From NCBI RefSeq assembly GCF_001039355.2, contig NW_019775636.1, positions 201,802 through 261,801 on the forward strand: a DNA stretch of 60,000 bases, in the 5' to 3' direction. Position 1 is the stretch's first letter. Each line of letters opens with the position of its first letter. Source of the stretch: Lingula anatina (lineage: Eukaryota; Brachiopoda; Lingulata; Lingulida; Lingulidae). The notes beneath the pieces were generated by a model. The model saw only the letters and a program-made list of their open reading frames with translations, did not search any database and was not told the DNA's origin. Shown here piece after piece: positions 13,153-24,268 of the stretch. Made by a program: the position numbers and the translations under genes.

Positions 13153-15599
13153 CTCTGTTAACTTCAGTTTACCACGGTAATCTTAAAACGGACTTTTATC
13201 TTCAGTCGTTACACAATAACTGCTGCCTGAGTGCCAAGTCGATTTCCCTTTTCATATTTCAAATTAATACCACGGCATCGATCATAACAACAACACGGCT
13301 TACGGCAATCTTATTAGAAATCCGGGGGTATTTGCGATCTAATTAGCGTATCATTTTTTTTTTTTATTATATTATATAACAAACAGGAAATCATTATCAA
13401 GTGTAATTAGTACCACAGTGTTATTTCATTGAAACCCGGTTGGTATTCTACTTTGATTTATCATGCTTATCAAGTTGATTTCTGGCTCTTGTGTCAAACC
13501 ATGACCAACTTCACGGTTGATTTGACTGCACGGGTACCGTACATGCATCATGAGTATAATTTTTATCATACCCGTATGCTAGGCAAGTTTCTGTATGCTG
13601 TAGGAAACCCAGAAGAATCATAAGTTTACTAAATAATTTCTATTTTTCTGTCTGTCACAGGATTTCTCCTGTTGTGTCCCCTGTTCCTGAAGGCAAACAA
13701 GCTATCGCGATAAAATAATCTAATAATACCGTTAGGAAGTACATGTACCAGAATGTTTTAGTCTACTGGTCTAATGGGCTACCAGGTTCTCAGAATCCAT
13801 TGGTCCAAGACCAAAAATTGCAAATAATTGAAAAAGATTAGCGGATTATAATTGACTCGGCTTAAGTCCCATTGCCATTTGGCGTGGGGATATTTTTTCT
13901 TCTTTTCGACTCAGTTATAAGAACAATTTGGAAGATTTCCCGAAAGGTGCTTTAAATATACAGGTACAATCAATTGATTAATACGTGCACGTCACTACTA
14001 AGGTCGAACTGACCCTGACCAACCCAAGGAAATCACTCGTTACATCGCAGCTTCACATCTTTATTACATATGAGTGAAATGTATCCCTACGTCAACCTCG
14101 GGAGAGAGTACACGAGTTCCGAATGACATAACGTCTATACCTGGCTGGTCATCAATAATATCGCCTTTGTATTGATATAATGTCCACTTAACACCAATTA
14201 AGACAACAACAGATGGCGACAATCAAACCTGCTCTGTCCTAATCATTGGGAGTCGTACATACGTGTATATTAGCCACATGCCTATATGGACAAGCACGAT
14301 CGGATCGCGCCGATTTGAGTCAATCCAGTATTGGTTCATAACAAATCAACGGTGAAGCCGGAATGGGAACAATCAGTGACACAAAAAAAGCTTCTATGAA
14401 CATGGTGACTACAGGCACGATGTCCTTTAAGTCCTCGAAGAGACAAAGGGCAATGAACAATACCAAATTGGTGAGCTACCGGATTGTGTTTGTTGAGCTG
14501 GCAGAATTGTGCCGCTTGCACGTATTAAACTGAGCTATTTGTTGAATGTGTCAGAATTTAAGTGACTGTATGATGTGCAAAATCCTTAAAAATGTTGACA
14601 AAAGGTGAGGTTTCAGGGCTTCTAGTCATGTTTCCCGCCACCTCTGCTTGATACATTATCAATATCATTGAAATATCTCTCTTACTTGATTCAGAGTCAC
14701 ATCATTTGGGATCTTGGTTAAAGCACCATCAGCTTAAGTGCAAATAATGAAGGTATGACGTGTACCAATGTAATCATTAAGAATAAGTCCGATTCTGATA
14801 ACAACAAAAGGCCATTTCACTGCCGATAAAAAACTATACATCAACATCACAGGCCCCCTAACTTACACAGAACCACATCTCCATAAAAGCCTTTGGTAAT
14901 AGTTACATTAGTAAATTGATTCCATTTTCGTCAAAGTGTAATGGAATCGCCGTCGTTTAGGGATTTAGTAAAACTTGTACTCACTTGATTCAGTATCTTT
15001 CCATCTAAGATGCAAAAGTATATATTTATATATTAATTGCTTTGGGCTCAGAAGCAGAAACGAGGTACTGAGATGATTTTTGATTTGATTTATTTTTTGA
15101 TAGGCAATCGTGGACAAACTAAGCACGAAGTGGTACTGGAAAAGACCAATGTACAATATATGTCACGAGAGGAAATAATTACTCAGCATGTCGTAGACTA
15201 TAGTTTCAACCACATAAAGAAAGTTAAGATCCGAACCTAATAGAACAGAAATGACATCGGTTTGCAAAATGTTAAAAGAAGAAAAAATCATACGACCTAA
15301 AGACCAATTGAACTGCTTCGTACGTAAAAAGAAAATTATGCGTCAAACGCTGGATTGAATTTGCCCCTGGGCTATAGGCATCTACTAAGGTCCTGAAGAC
15401 GAACGTCTAATAATGCAGTGCAGATAAACATGGACAGATGAATAAAATGCTTTGAGACGTGACGCGCCAGTGTTATCAGTGAGAAGCACTAATCTGACAT
15501 TCTGTCGCCTCAGAGGCCAGATTAACAAATAACAACTCTACCGAATAAAACAAAAAAGTAAATGGAGTAAACTACATGCTGTACTTATAACCAATCCAA
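13153..15599. other. Intergenic, nothing recognised
   Basis: Unique AT-rich sequence. No exon-like or RNA-like structure can be supported. Confidence 0.55.
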
Positions 15600-16110
15600 T
15601 GGTTCCTTCACCACTTGGCTATTTCACTCCTGTGCAAAAACGGAATAAGTGTGGCTGCAATTGTAGTTTCTCACCTTACTGACAGCCATTACAATGCCAT
15701 TATGTTATGGTATTTCTCAACATGTGCCTTAACGGAGAATTGACAGACACGAAATGCAATAAAAATTACCACCAAGGGCGTAATGACAATTTTTCATAAA
15801 AGATGTAATCAATGAAGTCGAGTGTAATCATTGATTCTTTCAATGAAACATGTTACCATCGATTCTGCTGAGAGATGGTTATTTCAGTCAAAGAAAATAT
15901 AGACTCTAAACCTAACTTGTACCCTTGCACTGGGATTAATCGGAAATGCAATTGAGGTTTCACGCCATGCCGACACCTAAAAACATACCACCATGTAATG
16001 ACATTGCTTAACGATGTACATCAATGAAGGATTCAAAGACACAAAACGTAATAAAAATCCCCACTTAAGTGCTTTGTAGCATTTCTATTTAATGGGTGTA
16101 ATCATTGATG
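15600..16110. repeat. Diverged direct duplication, about 310 bp apart
   Basis: GACAGACACGAAATGCAATA plus AAAATTACCACC (about 15,740) corresponds to AAAGACACAAAACGTAATAA plus AAATCCCCAC (about 16,035). Preceding parts (TGCAATTGTAGTTTCTCACC vs TGCAATTGAGGTTTCACGCC) and following parts (TGTAATCATTGAT in both) also align. This is an old, indel-rich tandem duplication without coding frames. Confidence 0.55.
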
Positions 16111-16484
16111 CCTATGGTAGATGTGAATACGTTGTTTCGTTCACCATTTTATTACACGAAAGCACCACCAAGAGAATAGGTTGAATACATATCTTTTGAT
16201 TAAGCACTCCCCTACGTTAAGGAGTGTGCAATTTGCGCGATAAAACCGTTAAGTAAAATACCCTTTAACTATGTAGAGCAATCCCCTAATTATTCCAATA
16301 CACTTTAAATATTCATAGGACTCTCGCCCGTTACTAGGCAACCTACATTAGTGCTAAAAGGTTAAAAATAGTGACCAAAATACTTTAAAACATTTTTTCC
16401 GATTTGAAATCTCTTTTCAGGGTATTCTAAGTAGAATGTGCCTCTTGGAAACTACTCAATAAGGATAAGTGGTGCTGTTTGAGT

Positions 16485-16673
16485 GGACACGACAGGGACT
16501 CTCGCTGAATACAGTCAGTTTAACACGGCTGCTTTTGGCGTTTTTACTTAAAAGTACAATAGAGGAAATCTGATGATTACACGAGTACGTTGGAAAGCCA
16601 ATTGCACTCAGCAAGAGTCCCCGCAGAGTTGGATCGACCTACGCAGACCGATGGTATATTAAAGAATGGGATC
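16485..16673. mobile_element. Foldback MITE family 1, copy A
   Basis: The left side carries CAGGGACTCTCGCTGAATAC and the right side GCACTCAGCAAGAGTCCCCG followed by CAGAGTTGGATCGACC. These are inverted repeats of one another. The interior (GAAATCTGATGATTACACGA) matches copy C in the same orientation. The outer left arm is shortened or diverged compared with copies B and D. Confidence 0.75.
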
Positions 16674-16938
16674 TTTTAACCTCAATTTGTACTCCATATA
16701 CATGTACAGGGACGTAGGTTGACAAAGAGACATGGTGGTGGAGAGGAGAGGTTGGAGAAGTCTGGTCTACAGTGACATGTGCAAGCAGTTTCTATGTGCC
16801 ACGGGTGACACTAATCTTGATGGTGACTGCAAATACTTTTGATAGACTTGGAGAAAGGGAAAGGCTGATATTTTAAAAAGCTCCCCCAAAAAATGTTTTA
16901 AAATATTCTAACGTCACTTGGGGGACAAATGCCTCCTA

Positions 16939-16966
<28 letters not shown>
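16939..16966. repeat. (CA)n microsatellite
   Basis: About 14 CA units. Its translation creates the Val/Cys run in a minus-strand open frame here, which is therefore not a gene. Confidence 0.98.
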
Positions 16967-16969
<3 letters not shown>

Positions 16970-17215
16970 GTAAACATTCCTTATATTGGACTAGGGGCTG
17001 ATAGATGGAAGTGCCTTCGAATGCGGAGTTTTTTTCTATTGAAATTGCTTCCTTGATATCGATTAATACAGATACACAAAAACGGATTGTTTCCCTTACA
17101 ACACCGATACATGAAATATCCTTGGGAAAAGAAATGACATGAACCTCCATTACGCCTTCTTAAAAATCAAACCCTATAGAAATGTAACAGAGCCACTGAG
17201 ACGAGAAGAGTGCCA

Positions 17216-17241
<26 letters not shown>
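17216..17241. repeat. Poly-T tract
   Basis: An uninterrupted run of about 26 T. Confidence 0.97.
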
Positions 17242-17249
<8 letters not shown>

Positions 17250-17854
17250 ACATTATCCCATTCACAGTAGCCGTATTTGCAAAAACGTAATTCCACATGG
17301 CACACTGTTTATTATTCCCTATGGTGGATTACCAGCTCTGTCGTTTATTTTATATTCTGTACGTTTATACACATGGATGATGCATCAGGGACGTATGAAC
17401 TTGCAAACTTTATTCAGGTGTGATTTTGTAATAAATCCTTATTTCAGTAAAGTTCCAAATATAATGCAAACTCTAGATCGGTGGGCGCGTTATGTACAGT
17501 TTGGTCCTGTAGTCCATATAATGTTAACCTACAATGTACTGTACATGTGGCTGGGTAATAGAGGGGAGACTCATAACTAGTGTTATAATAATTATCTCCA
17601 CTTTCGGGATGAAATTGTTCGTTCAAATCATAAGCAAAGCCAACCTGTGTCCTTAGCGGCAGACGCTTAATGACTTGTCATAGTTTCCGCGCGGATGAGT
17701 ACATGACGTATCCGATATTTATTTCATATAAAACAGATCTACCTAATGAATCTCCTTACGGTTTAGCGCGCTTTTCCCGCCTACTCAGGACGTACTTTTA
17801 TCATTCTTTGCAGAAGACCAATATGCAAAGTGAACATGATACGCAGCGCACATA

Positions 17855-18101
17855 GGGCTCATTCCACATCAAACTGTCGTTCTGCATAAATCGATCCAAC
17901 TCCGCAGGGACTCTTGCTGACTGCACTCAGATTAACATATTAATACCGCATTTTTCTTTCTCATATAATCACCAGTTTTTCTGTATTTTACTCTACGCCA
18001 TGAGGAGAAGCGTTGATATTTTAATCTGATTGCATTCAGCGAGCGTCTTCACAGAGTTGGATCGATCTAATAAGAACGATAGTTTCACTGGGAACGGGCC
18101 C
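17855..18101. mobile_element. Foldback MITE family 1, copy B (inverted orientation)
   Basis: The element starts GGGCTCATTCC and ends GGAACGGGCCC. The next inner blocks are AATCGATCCAACTCCGCAGG / AGAGTTGGATCGATCT, then GGACTCTTGCTGACTGCACT / GATTGCATTCAGCGAGCGTC. Terminal inverted repeats of about 75-80 bp surround an AT-rich core. The core read on the minus strand (TACAGAAAAACTGGTGATTA) matches copy C, so this copy lies in the opposite orientation. Confidence 0.8.
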
Positions 18102-18538
18102 TTAGACAAGGTTGCAAATATGCGAAAGGCAGCGCTAACTATCTGCGGCGGTCATCTTGTTAGGGTGGAGTTGGTATTGATACAACCTGTTGGAGAACAT
18201 GGAACCAACTGTTTACCACGTGCTTTATCGCATATCTTCTGCGTGCCACCACCAGGGGAGAGCACTGATATCGACACCTCACCGCTGAGAAATTGACTCT
18301 CTGCAGTGATTTATCGACACGCAGCGATACTTTACATACGGCGTATATTGTATGTTTATACACCAAAACAACACAAATATAACAAAACGGGTTTTGCAAA
18401 ATACTCTTATCCGTTGTAGGCCTTAAGTCAGTATGCGTGTTTTTTTTCTTTAACTTTATTTAAAAAGGGTAAACATATTAAGCGTTAGCTTATCGTCCAC
18501 ATGGCCATTCTATTACCAGTTATTCTGTTGACGCTGTT

Positions 18539-18702
18539 TATAATAATAATAATAATAATAATAATAATTTTATTGAGCACTAAAACGTTTCAGTACATTT
18601 TGCAGGCCCTCTAAACTACTTGTATATAGATACATTTAGTACAATCTAGACCTATTAACACAATAAAAATAAATAAATAAATAATAATAATAATAATAAG
18701 AT
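18539..18702. repeat. Paired (AAT)n microsatellites
   Basis: An AAT array at about 18,540-18,568 and a mixed AAAT/AAT array at about 18,662-18,700 flank roughly 95 bp of unique sequence. Confidence 0.9.
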
Positions 18703-18861
18703 AAAAAATACCTATATTACATAATGACAATTACATTGTTCTGTATTGTGGTAGACTTGCTCATTATTATTGACAGGCTAGTCTTTTTTTAAATGTTTGT
18801 TGGATGAAGTGACACACGGTTTTTAGGGAGTGTTCACTTTGAGGATTGAGAAGCCAGGCAA

Positions 18862-18912
18862 GTTTTTCTAAATCAGATGACATTTGCGGTTTTTCTAAAT
18901 CAGATGACATTT
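18862..18912. repeat. 27-bp exact tandem duplication
   Basis: GTTTTTCTAAATCAGATGAC plus ATTT is present twice, at 18,862 and 18,889, separated by GCG. The copies are identical over 24 bp, indicating a recent slippage event. Confidence 0.9.
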
Positions 18913-19360
18913 ATACCCTCCATGCCTTAATGTTGTATCTTGTAAGGCCAGACGTATAAACCAATGTTTCGTCACAAATATACAAGCAATGAATGTTTAA
19001 GCCTTGAAAGGTCATGAATATTGGAAGTAATTAAGAGTCATAAATTGGATCAAGCTGACGACTCCAAATAAAACATGTATAGCAGCGAGGAAGGGAAAAT
19101 TACATCAATTTAACTGATTGCCTGCCATTTTAATTATTGTCCGGAAATACAATTGTATTTGAAATGCACTAAGTACCTATTACCATTCGCCTCTTGCTTT
19201 AATTACTGGGCTAAAAAAGGGGGTGAATGTTCACGTTTTCCCCTTGGATTTCGCTCTCAATGAACAAACAATATGTCCATTGTTGTTATATCATCACTTT
19301 TCGTCTTTCATTTGAGTTCAGGTCGCCAGCTCTGATGTGTACCATGTACGACGATGTACT

Positions 19361-19425
19361 CAGCAATCCCCGGGGTAATCCCTTAACTTAGCAATCCCAA
19401 GGTAATTCCTTGACTTTTGTTAAAT
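19361..19425. repeat. Short imperfect tandem repeat (AGCAATCCC...GGTAAT)
   Basis: AGCAATCCCCGGGGTAATCC with CTTAACTT is followed by AGCAATCCCAAGGTAATTCC with TTGACTT, a period of about 30 bp. It lies shortly upstream of the 1.7-kb array. Confidence 0.7.
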
Positions 19426-19620
19426 AGTATAATTAAGTTTCTCGTTACTTTGCTAGATTAATTTCTATGTTTCTATTTATGGGAATCAGGACGACCGGTG
19501 TTAAAAATGCATTCTACAGGGGGGTTTCAGTTTAAAATTGCAATAATCGGGATCAGTTTACCCACGTAACCATCACCACCGATGGGTGAAACGAAACTTT
19601 GGTTCACCGTAAGCATGTAA

Positions 19621-20264
19621 CCCCCCCCTCCCACTCCATCATATCCGTACAGGTCATGGTAATTGTGGGTCAAAATCTAGGACGGGACTGTACCTGTGCA
19701 AACCAATGGAAAACCGAACCTTGCATCGTAGGGGTTTTATTTCTGGAACCAACATATATTCACATCATCAGCACAATGGACGGCTGATGATTATGAGTGA
19801 CAGTAGACCCGAACCTAATGCAGTGATGCCCCAAACTCCGTTGAAATAGCGTTCTTTTAGATGCAAAAAACAAATTCACAACACTTTATATCTTTATAGA
19901 CAGAGGATGACGTCTGAGACTGTCAACTGAACCACAAAATATGCCAATACATCATTATCAATTAAATGATATTGCCGCTGAAAGTAGTGTTTGTTGGATA
20001 TTTGATCTAGCTACAGTAAAGATGTTAGGGTTAAGTCTAAGAAATTTCATATTACATAATCGAAGAGGCATAATACGGAAACGCTGTCAACAGAATCGAA
20101 CCTTAACGTATAACGTCACAGTGTTCAGCAATCGGTGTTGCTGACACAGCCTAATTAATGTGGATTCTCTTTTATCTTTCATAGTTTGAGCATCTTTCCA
20201 AGTAAATGAAAATCAATATTTCTGAGAATTTAATTAGGACACGTAATGAAGTGGTTGTTTTAAG
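19621..20264. repeat. 1.7-kb tandem array, partial copy 1
   Basis: This is the first 644 bp of the unit, starting at a C run followed by TCCATCATATCCGTACAGG and stopping at GTTTTAAG directly before the N at 20,265. It shares several variants with copy 3 (GATGACGTCTGAGACTG, AAGATGTTAGGG) but others with copy 2 (ACGTATAACGTCACAGTG). Confidence 0.95.
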
Positions 20265-20265
20265 N

Positions 20266-21964
20266 CCCCCCCCCCCCCCCCACTCCATCATATCCGTACA
20301 GGTCATGGTAATTGTGGGTCAAAATCTAGGACGGGACTGTACCTGTGCAAACCAATGGAAAACCGAACCTTGCATCGTAGGGGGTTTATTTCTGGAACCA
20401 ACATATATTCATATCATCAGCACAATGGACGGCTGATGATTATGAGTGACAGTAGACCCGAACCTAATGCAGTGATGCCCCAAACTCCGTTGAAATAGCG
20501 TTCTTTTAGATGCAAAAAACAAATTCACAACACTTTATATCTTTATAGACAGAGGAGAAGGACGTCTGCGACTGTCAACTGAACCACAAAATATGCCAAT
20601 ACATCATTATCAATTAAATGATATTGCCGCTGAAAGGAGTGTTTGTTGGATATTTGATCTAGCTACAGTAAAGACGTTAGGGTTAAGTCTAAGAAATTTC
20701 ATATTACATAATCGAAGAGGCATAATACGGAAACGCTGTCAACAGAATCGAACCTTAACGTATAACGTCACAGTGTTCAGCAATCGGTGTTGCTGACACA
20801 GCCTAATTAATGTGGATTCTCTTTTATCTTTCATAGTTTGAGCATCTTTCCAAGTAAATGAAAATCAATATTTCTGAGAATTTAATTAGGACACGTAATG
20901 AAGTGGTTGTTTTAAGGAAATAATTGCTGCTATCAATACATTTGGATTCATCATGTACTTAATGTAAATCTCGTAGAGGAGGTGGTGGGGACCCCGAGTA
21001 TTAGAAAACCAGTTGATTCGGCTTATTTTGCGGTAATAGTCGTTTCATCATCAGTTAATTGAAACGTTACATTCTGTGCGTGATGTGCCTTCTGAATGTG
21101 ACAGAGACAAATAGATCGTCTAAGGACTGATGATGCTGAACACAGAGGCAGCATAAAACCGTGTTTAATCCTTGGTTCTACTGGTAATAATACAATTCCG
21201 TGCAAGTTAAATGCGTATCATCGCCCTTCTTAGAACGCATTTAATATGCAATAATAATTTTGTTTATGTTACCCAAACCATGGCTCGTTAACACGATTAA
21301 GACTTTCGTCAACAAATACATGTATAAAATGCAATAATGCATGCAGATATACACCTTTATATACCTCGTCTGCATGTTTACGAGTCGCTTGAGCTCTATT
21401 CTTCAAACTAACACACAAATTAACATGAAGCGTAAACACGTGAAACCGTTGCACTGTACAAAAACCTTCAGTATGTAAGCTCGTCTTTTGAACTTGCCAT
21501 CTTTCATTAGAATCTGACCTGTGCAGAAAGTATATTGTGCTACGAAAAGTTCAATTTGTAAAATGTGACATTTGATATCAAACTTTTAACACTTAAGACG
21601 AATTCTAAAGCTGGCGAACCATACTTGTACCACTTTCTGCCAAACATCAAGCCATCCAACATGTCCATGTATATTCAATACAAAACCCACCGATTCCCTA
21701 GATCTATAGCACCGATTCTTTTAATATTCTGGATATATTTACCATGACCATATTTTGCTTCCAGGACATTAAATTATTGATGGCATACATTAAGGTGGAG
21801 TGTATTCTCTGTCAAAGGTCAACCATACCTTACCCATGCATGCTATTATAGAAAGAAATGTATCGATCCCCCGAGACCCTTGTTTTTGGTATCTTTCATT
21901 TATTTTCGGCACACAAGCTATGTCCATGGGGCACTGCCAGAGCCTTGAATTATTGATGGAAGTC
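20266..21964. repeat. 1.7-kb tandem array, full copy 2
   Basis: About 1,699 bp, from the C run to GATGGAAGTC, bounded by single Ns at 20,265 and 21,965. It differs from copy 3 by scattered substitutions and small indels, for example GAGAAGGACGTCTGCGACTG here, and an extra CATG near 21,337. By eye the divergence is on the order of one to two percent. Open frames of 60-67 codons are repeated in each copy but match no known protein, so I do not call genes. Confidence 0.95.
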
Positions 21965-21965
21965 N

Positions 21966-23666
21966 ACCCCCCCCTCCCACTCCATCATATCCGTACAGGT
22001 CATGGTAATTGTGGGTCAAAATCTAGGACGGGACTGTACCTGTGCAAACCAATGGAAAACCGAACCTTGCATCGTAGGGGTTTTATTTCTGGAACCAACA
22101 TATATTCACATCATCAGCACAATGGACGGCTGATGATTATGAGTGACAGTAGACCCGAACCTAATGCAGTGATGCCCCAAACTCCGTTGAAATAGCGTTC
22201 TTTTAGATGCAAAAAACAAATTCACAACACTTTATATCTTTATAGACAGAGGATGACGTCTGAGACTGTCAACTGAACCACAAAATATGCCAATACATCA
22301 TTATCAATTAAATGATATTGCCGCTGAAAGTAGTGTTTGTTGGATATTTGATCTAGCTACAGTAAAGATGTTAGGGTTAAGTCTAAGAAATTTCATATTA
22401 CATAATCGAAGAGGCATAATACGGAAACGCTGTCAACAGAATCGAACCTTAAGGAAGCTCCAGCGGTAAAACGTCACAATGTTCAGCAATCGGTGTCGCT
22501 GACACAGCCTAATTAATGTGGATTCTCTTTTATCTTTCATAGTTTGAGCATCTTTCCAAGTAAATGAAAATCAATATTTCTGAGAATTTAATTAGGACAC
22601 GTAATGAAGTGGTTGTTTTAAGGAAATAATTGCTGCTATCAATACATTTGGATTCATCATGTACTTAATGTAAATATCGTAGAGGAGGTGGTGGGGACCC
22701 CGAGTATTAGAAAACCAGTTGATTCGGCTTATTTTGCGGTAATAGTCGTTTCATCATCAGTTAATTGAAACGTTACATTCTGTGCGTGATGTGCCTTCTG
22801 AATGTGACAGAGACAAATAGATCGTCTAAGGACTGATGATGCTGAACACAGAGGCAGCATAAAACCGTGTTTAATCCTTGGTTCTACTGGTAATAACACA
22901 ATTCCGTGCAAGTTAAATGCGTATCATCGCCCTTCTTAGAACGCATTTAATATGCAATAATAATTTTATTTATGTCACCCAAACCATGGCTCGTTAACAC
23001 GATTAAGACTTTCGTCAACAAATACATGTATAAAATGCAATAATGCAGATATACACCTTTATATACCTCGTCTGCATGTTTACGAGTCGCTTGAGCACTA
23101 TTCTTCAAACTAACACACAAATTAACATGAAGCGTTAACATGTGAAACCGTTGCACTGTACAAAAACCTTCAGTATGTAAGCTCGTCTTTTGAACTTGCC
23201 ATCTTTCATTAGAATCTGACCTGTGCAGAAAGTATATTGTGCTACGAAAAGTTCAATTTGTAAAATGTGACATTTGATATCAAACTTTTAACACTTAAGA
23301 CGAATTCTAAAGCTGGCGAACCATACTTGTACCACTTTCTGCCAAACATCAAGCCATCCAACATGTCCATGTATATTCAATACAAAACCCACCGATTCCC
23401 TAGATCTATAGCACCGATTCTTTTAATATTCTGGATATATTTACCATGACCATATTTTGCTTCCAGGACATTAAATTATTGATGGCATACATTAAGGTGG
23501 AGTGTATTCTCTGTCAAAGATCAACCATACCTTACCCATGCATGCTATTATAGAAAGAAATGTATCGATCCCCCGAGACCCTTGTTTTTGGTATCTTTCA
23601 TTTATTTTCGGCACACAAGCTATATCCATGGGGCACTGCCAGAACCTTGAATTATTGATGGAAGTC
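21966..23666. repeat. 1.7-kb tandem array, full copy 3
   Basis: About 1,701 bp, ending at GATGGAAGTC, after which unique sequence (ATACTTAGGACAAAGG) begins. It carries a private block, AGGAAGCTCCAGCGGTAAAA, at about 22,450 where copies 1 and 2 have ACGTATAACG. The unit contains a GTGGGTCAAAATCTAGG ... CCTGTGCAAA segment related to the palindromic repeat at 31.9 kb. Confidence 0.95.
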
Positions 23667-24046
23667 ATACTTAGGACAAAGGTTGGTGACTTGTGTACCT
23701 GAATTTAAGGGAATGTTTTGAGGACGCGATTGATCTCATACGCGAAATAAACCAATTCATTGAAAAAACCCAAAGCAGAGCATGGTGAGAGAAAAGGGGA
23801 ACGTTATCAAGTTAAGGCCTCTATATGCATTATCAATGAGTATCATTGAAATAACGATAGCACGAACTGGAGAACAGTTGAAGAAAAAAAACAGACACGT
23901 ATTTGAAATGATGTCCTGTTTAATGAGGAATCGACGCTGCCCAAGTGGAATGAAATCGCCTTATATTTAAATTTTAAACGTGACCATGTGCAGTGGAATT
24001 ATAAAGAACTGCAGACAAGGAGAGTCTTTTGGGTTGACTGGAAAGT

Positions 24047-24268
24047 GGACCCATTCTACACCGCAGGGACTCTCGCTGAGTGCAATCACCTTAACTGAAT
24101 GGTGCGTCTTCTCCAGGAGTAAGTAGAATACAGAAAATCTGGTGATTTTACGAGTACGTTGGAAACAAGGGGATGCGTGTCTTTAAGTTAAGCTGATTGC
24201 ACTCAGCTAGAGTCCCCGCACACTTGGATCGATCAACGTAGACCGCTGGTGTCTATGGGAATGTGGTC
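24047..24268. mobile_element. Foldback MITE family 1, copy C
   Basis: The left side holds GGACCCATTCTACACC, then GCAGGGACTCTCGCTGAGTG. The right side holds TGATTGCACTCAGCTAGAGT, CCCCGCACACTTGGATCGAT and then GGGAATGTGGTC. The interior contains TACAGAAAATCTGGTGATTT and ACGAGTACGTTGGAAA, shared with copy A. It encodes no protein. Confidence 0.8.

Noticed and set aside
19941-20144. Frame of 60-67 codons repeated in all three tandem copies
   Set aside because: Repeated conservation is explained by recent duplication. One copy is cut by the AGGAAGCTCC variant, arguing against constraint.
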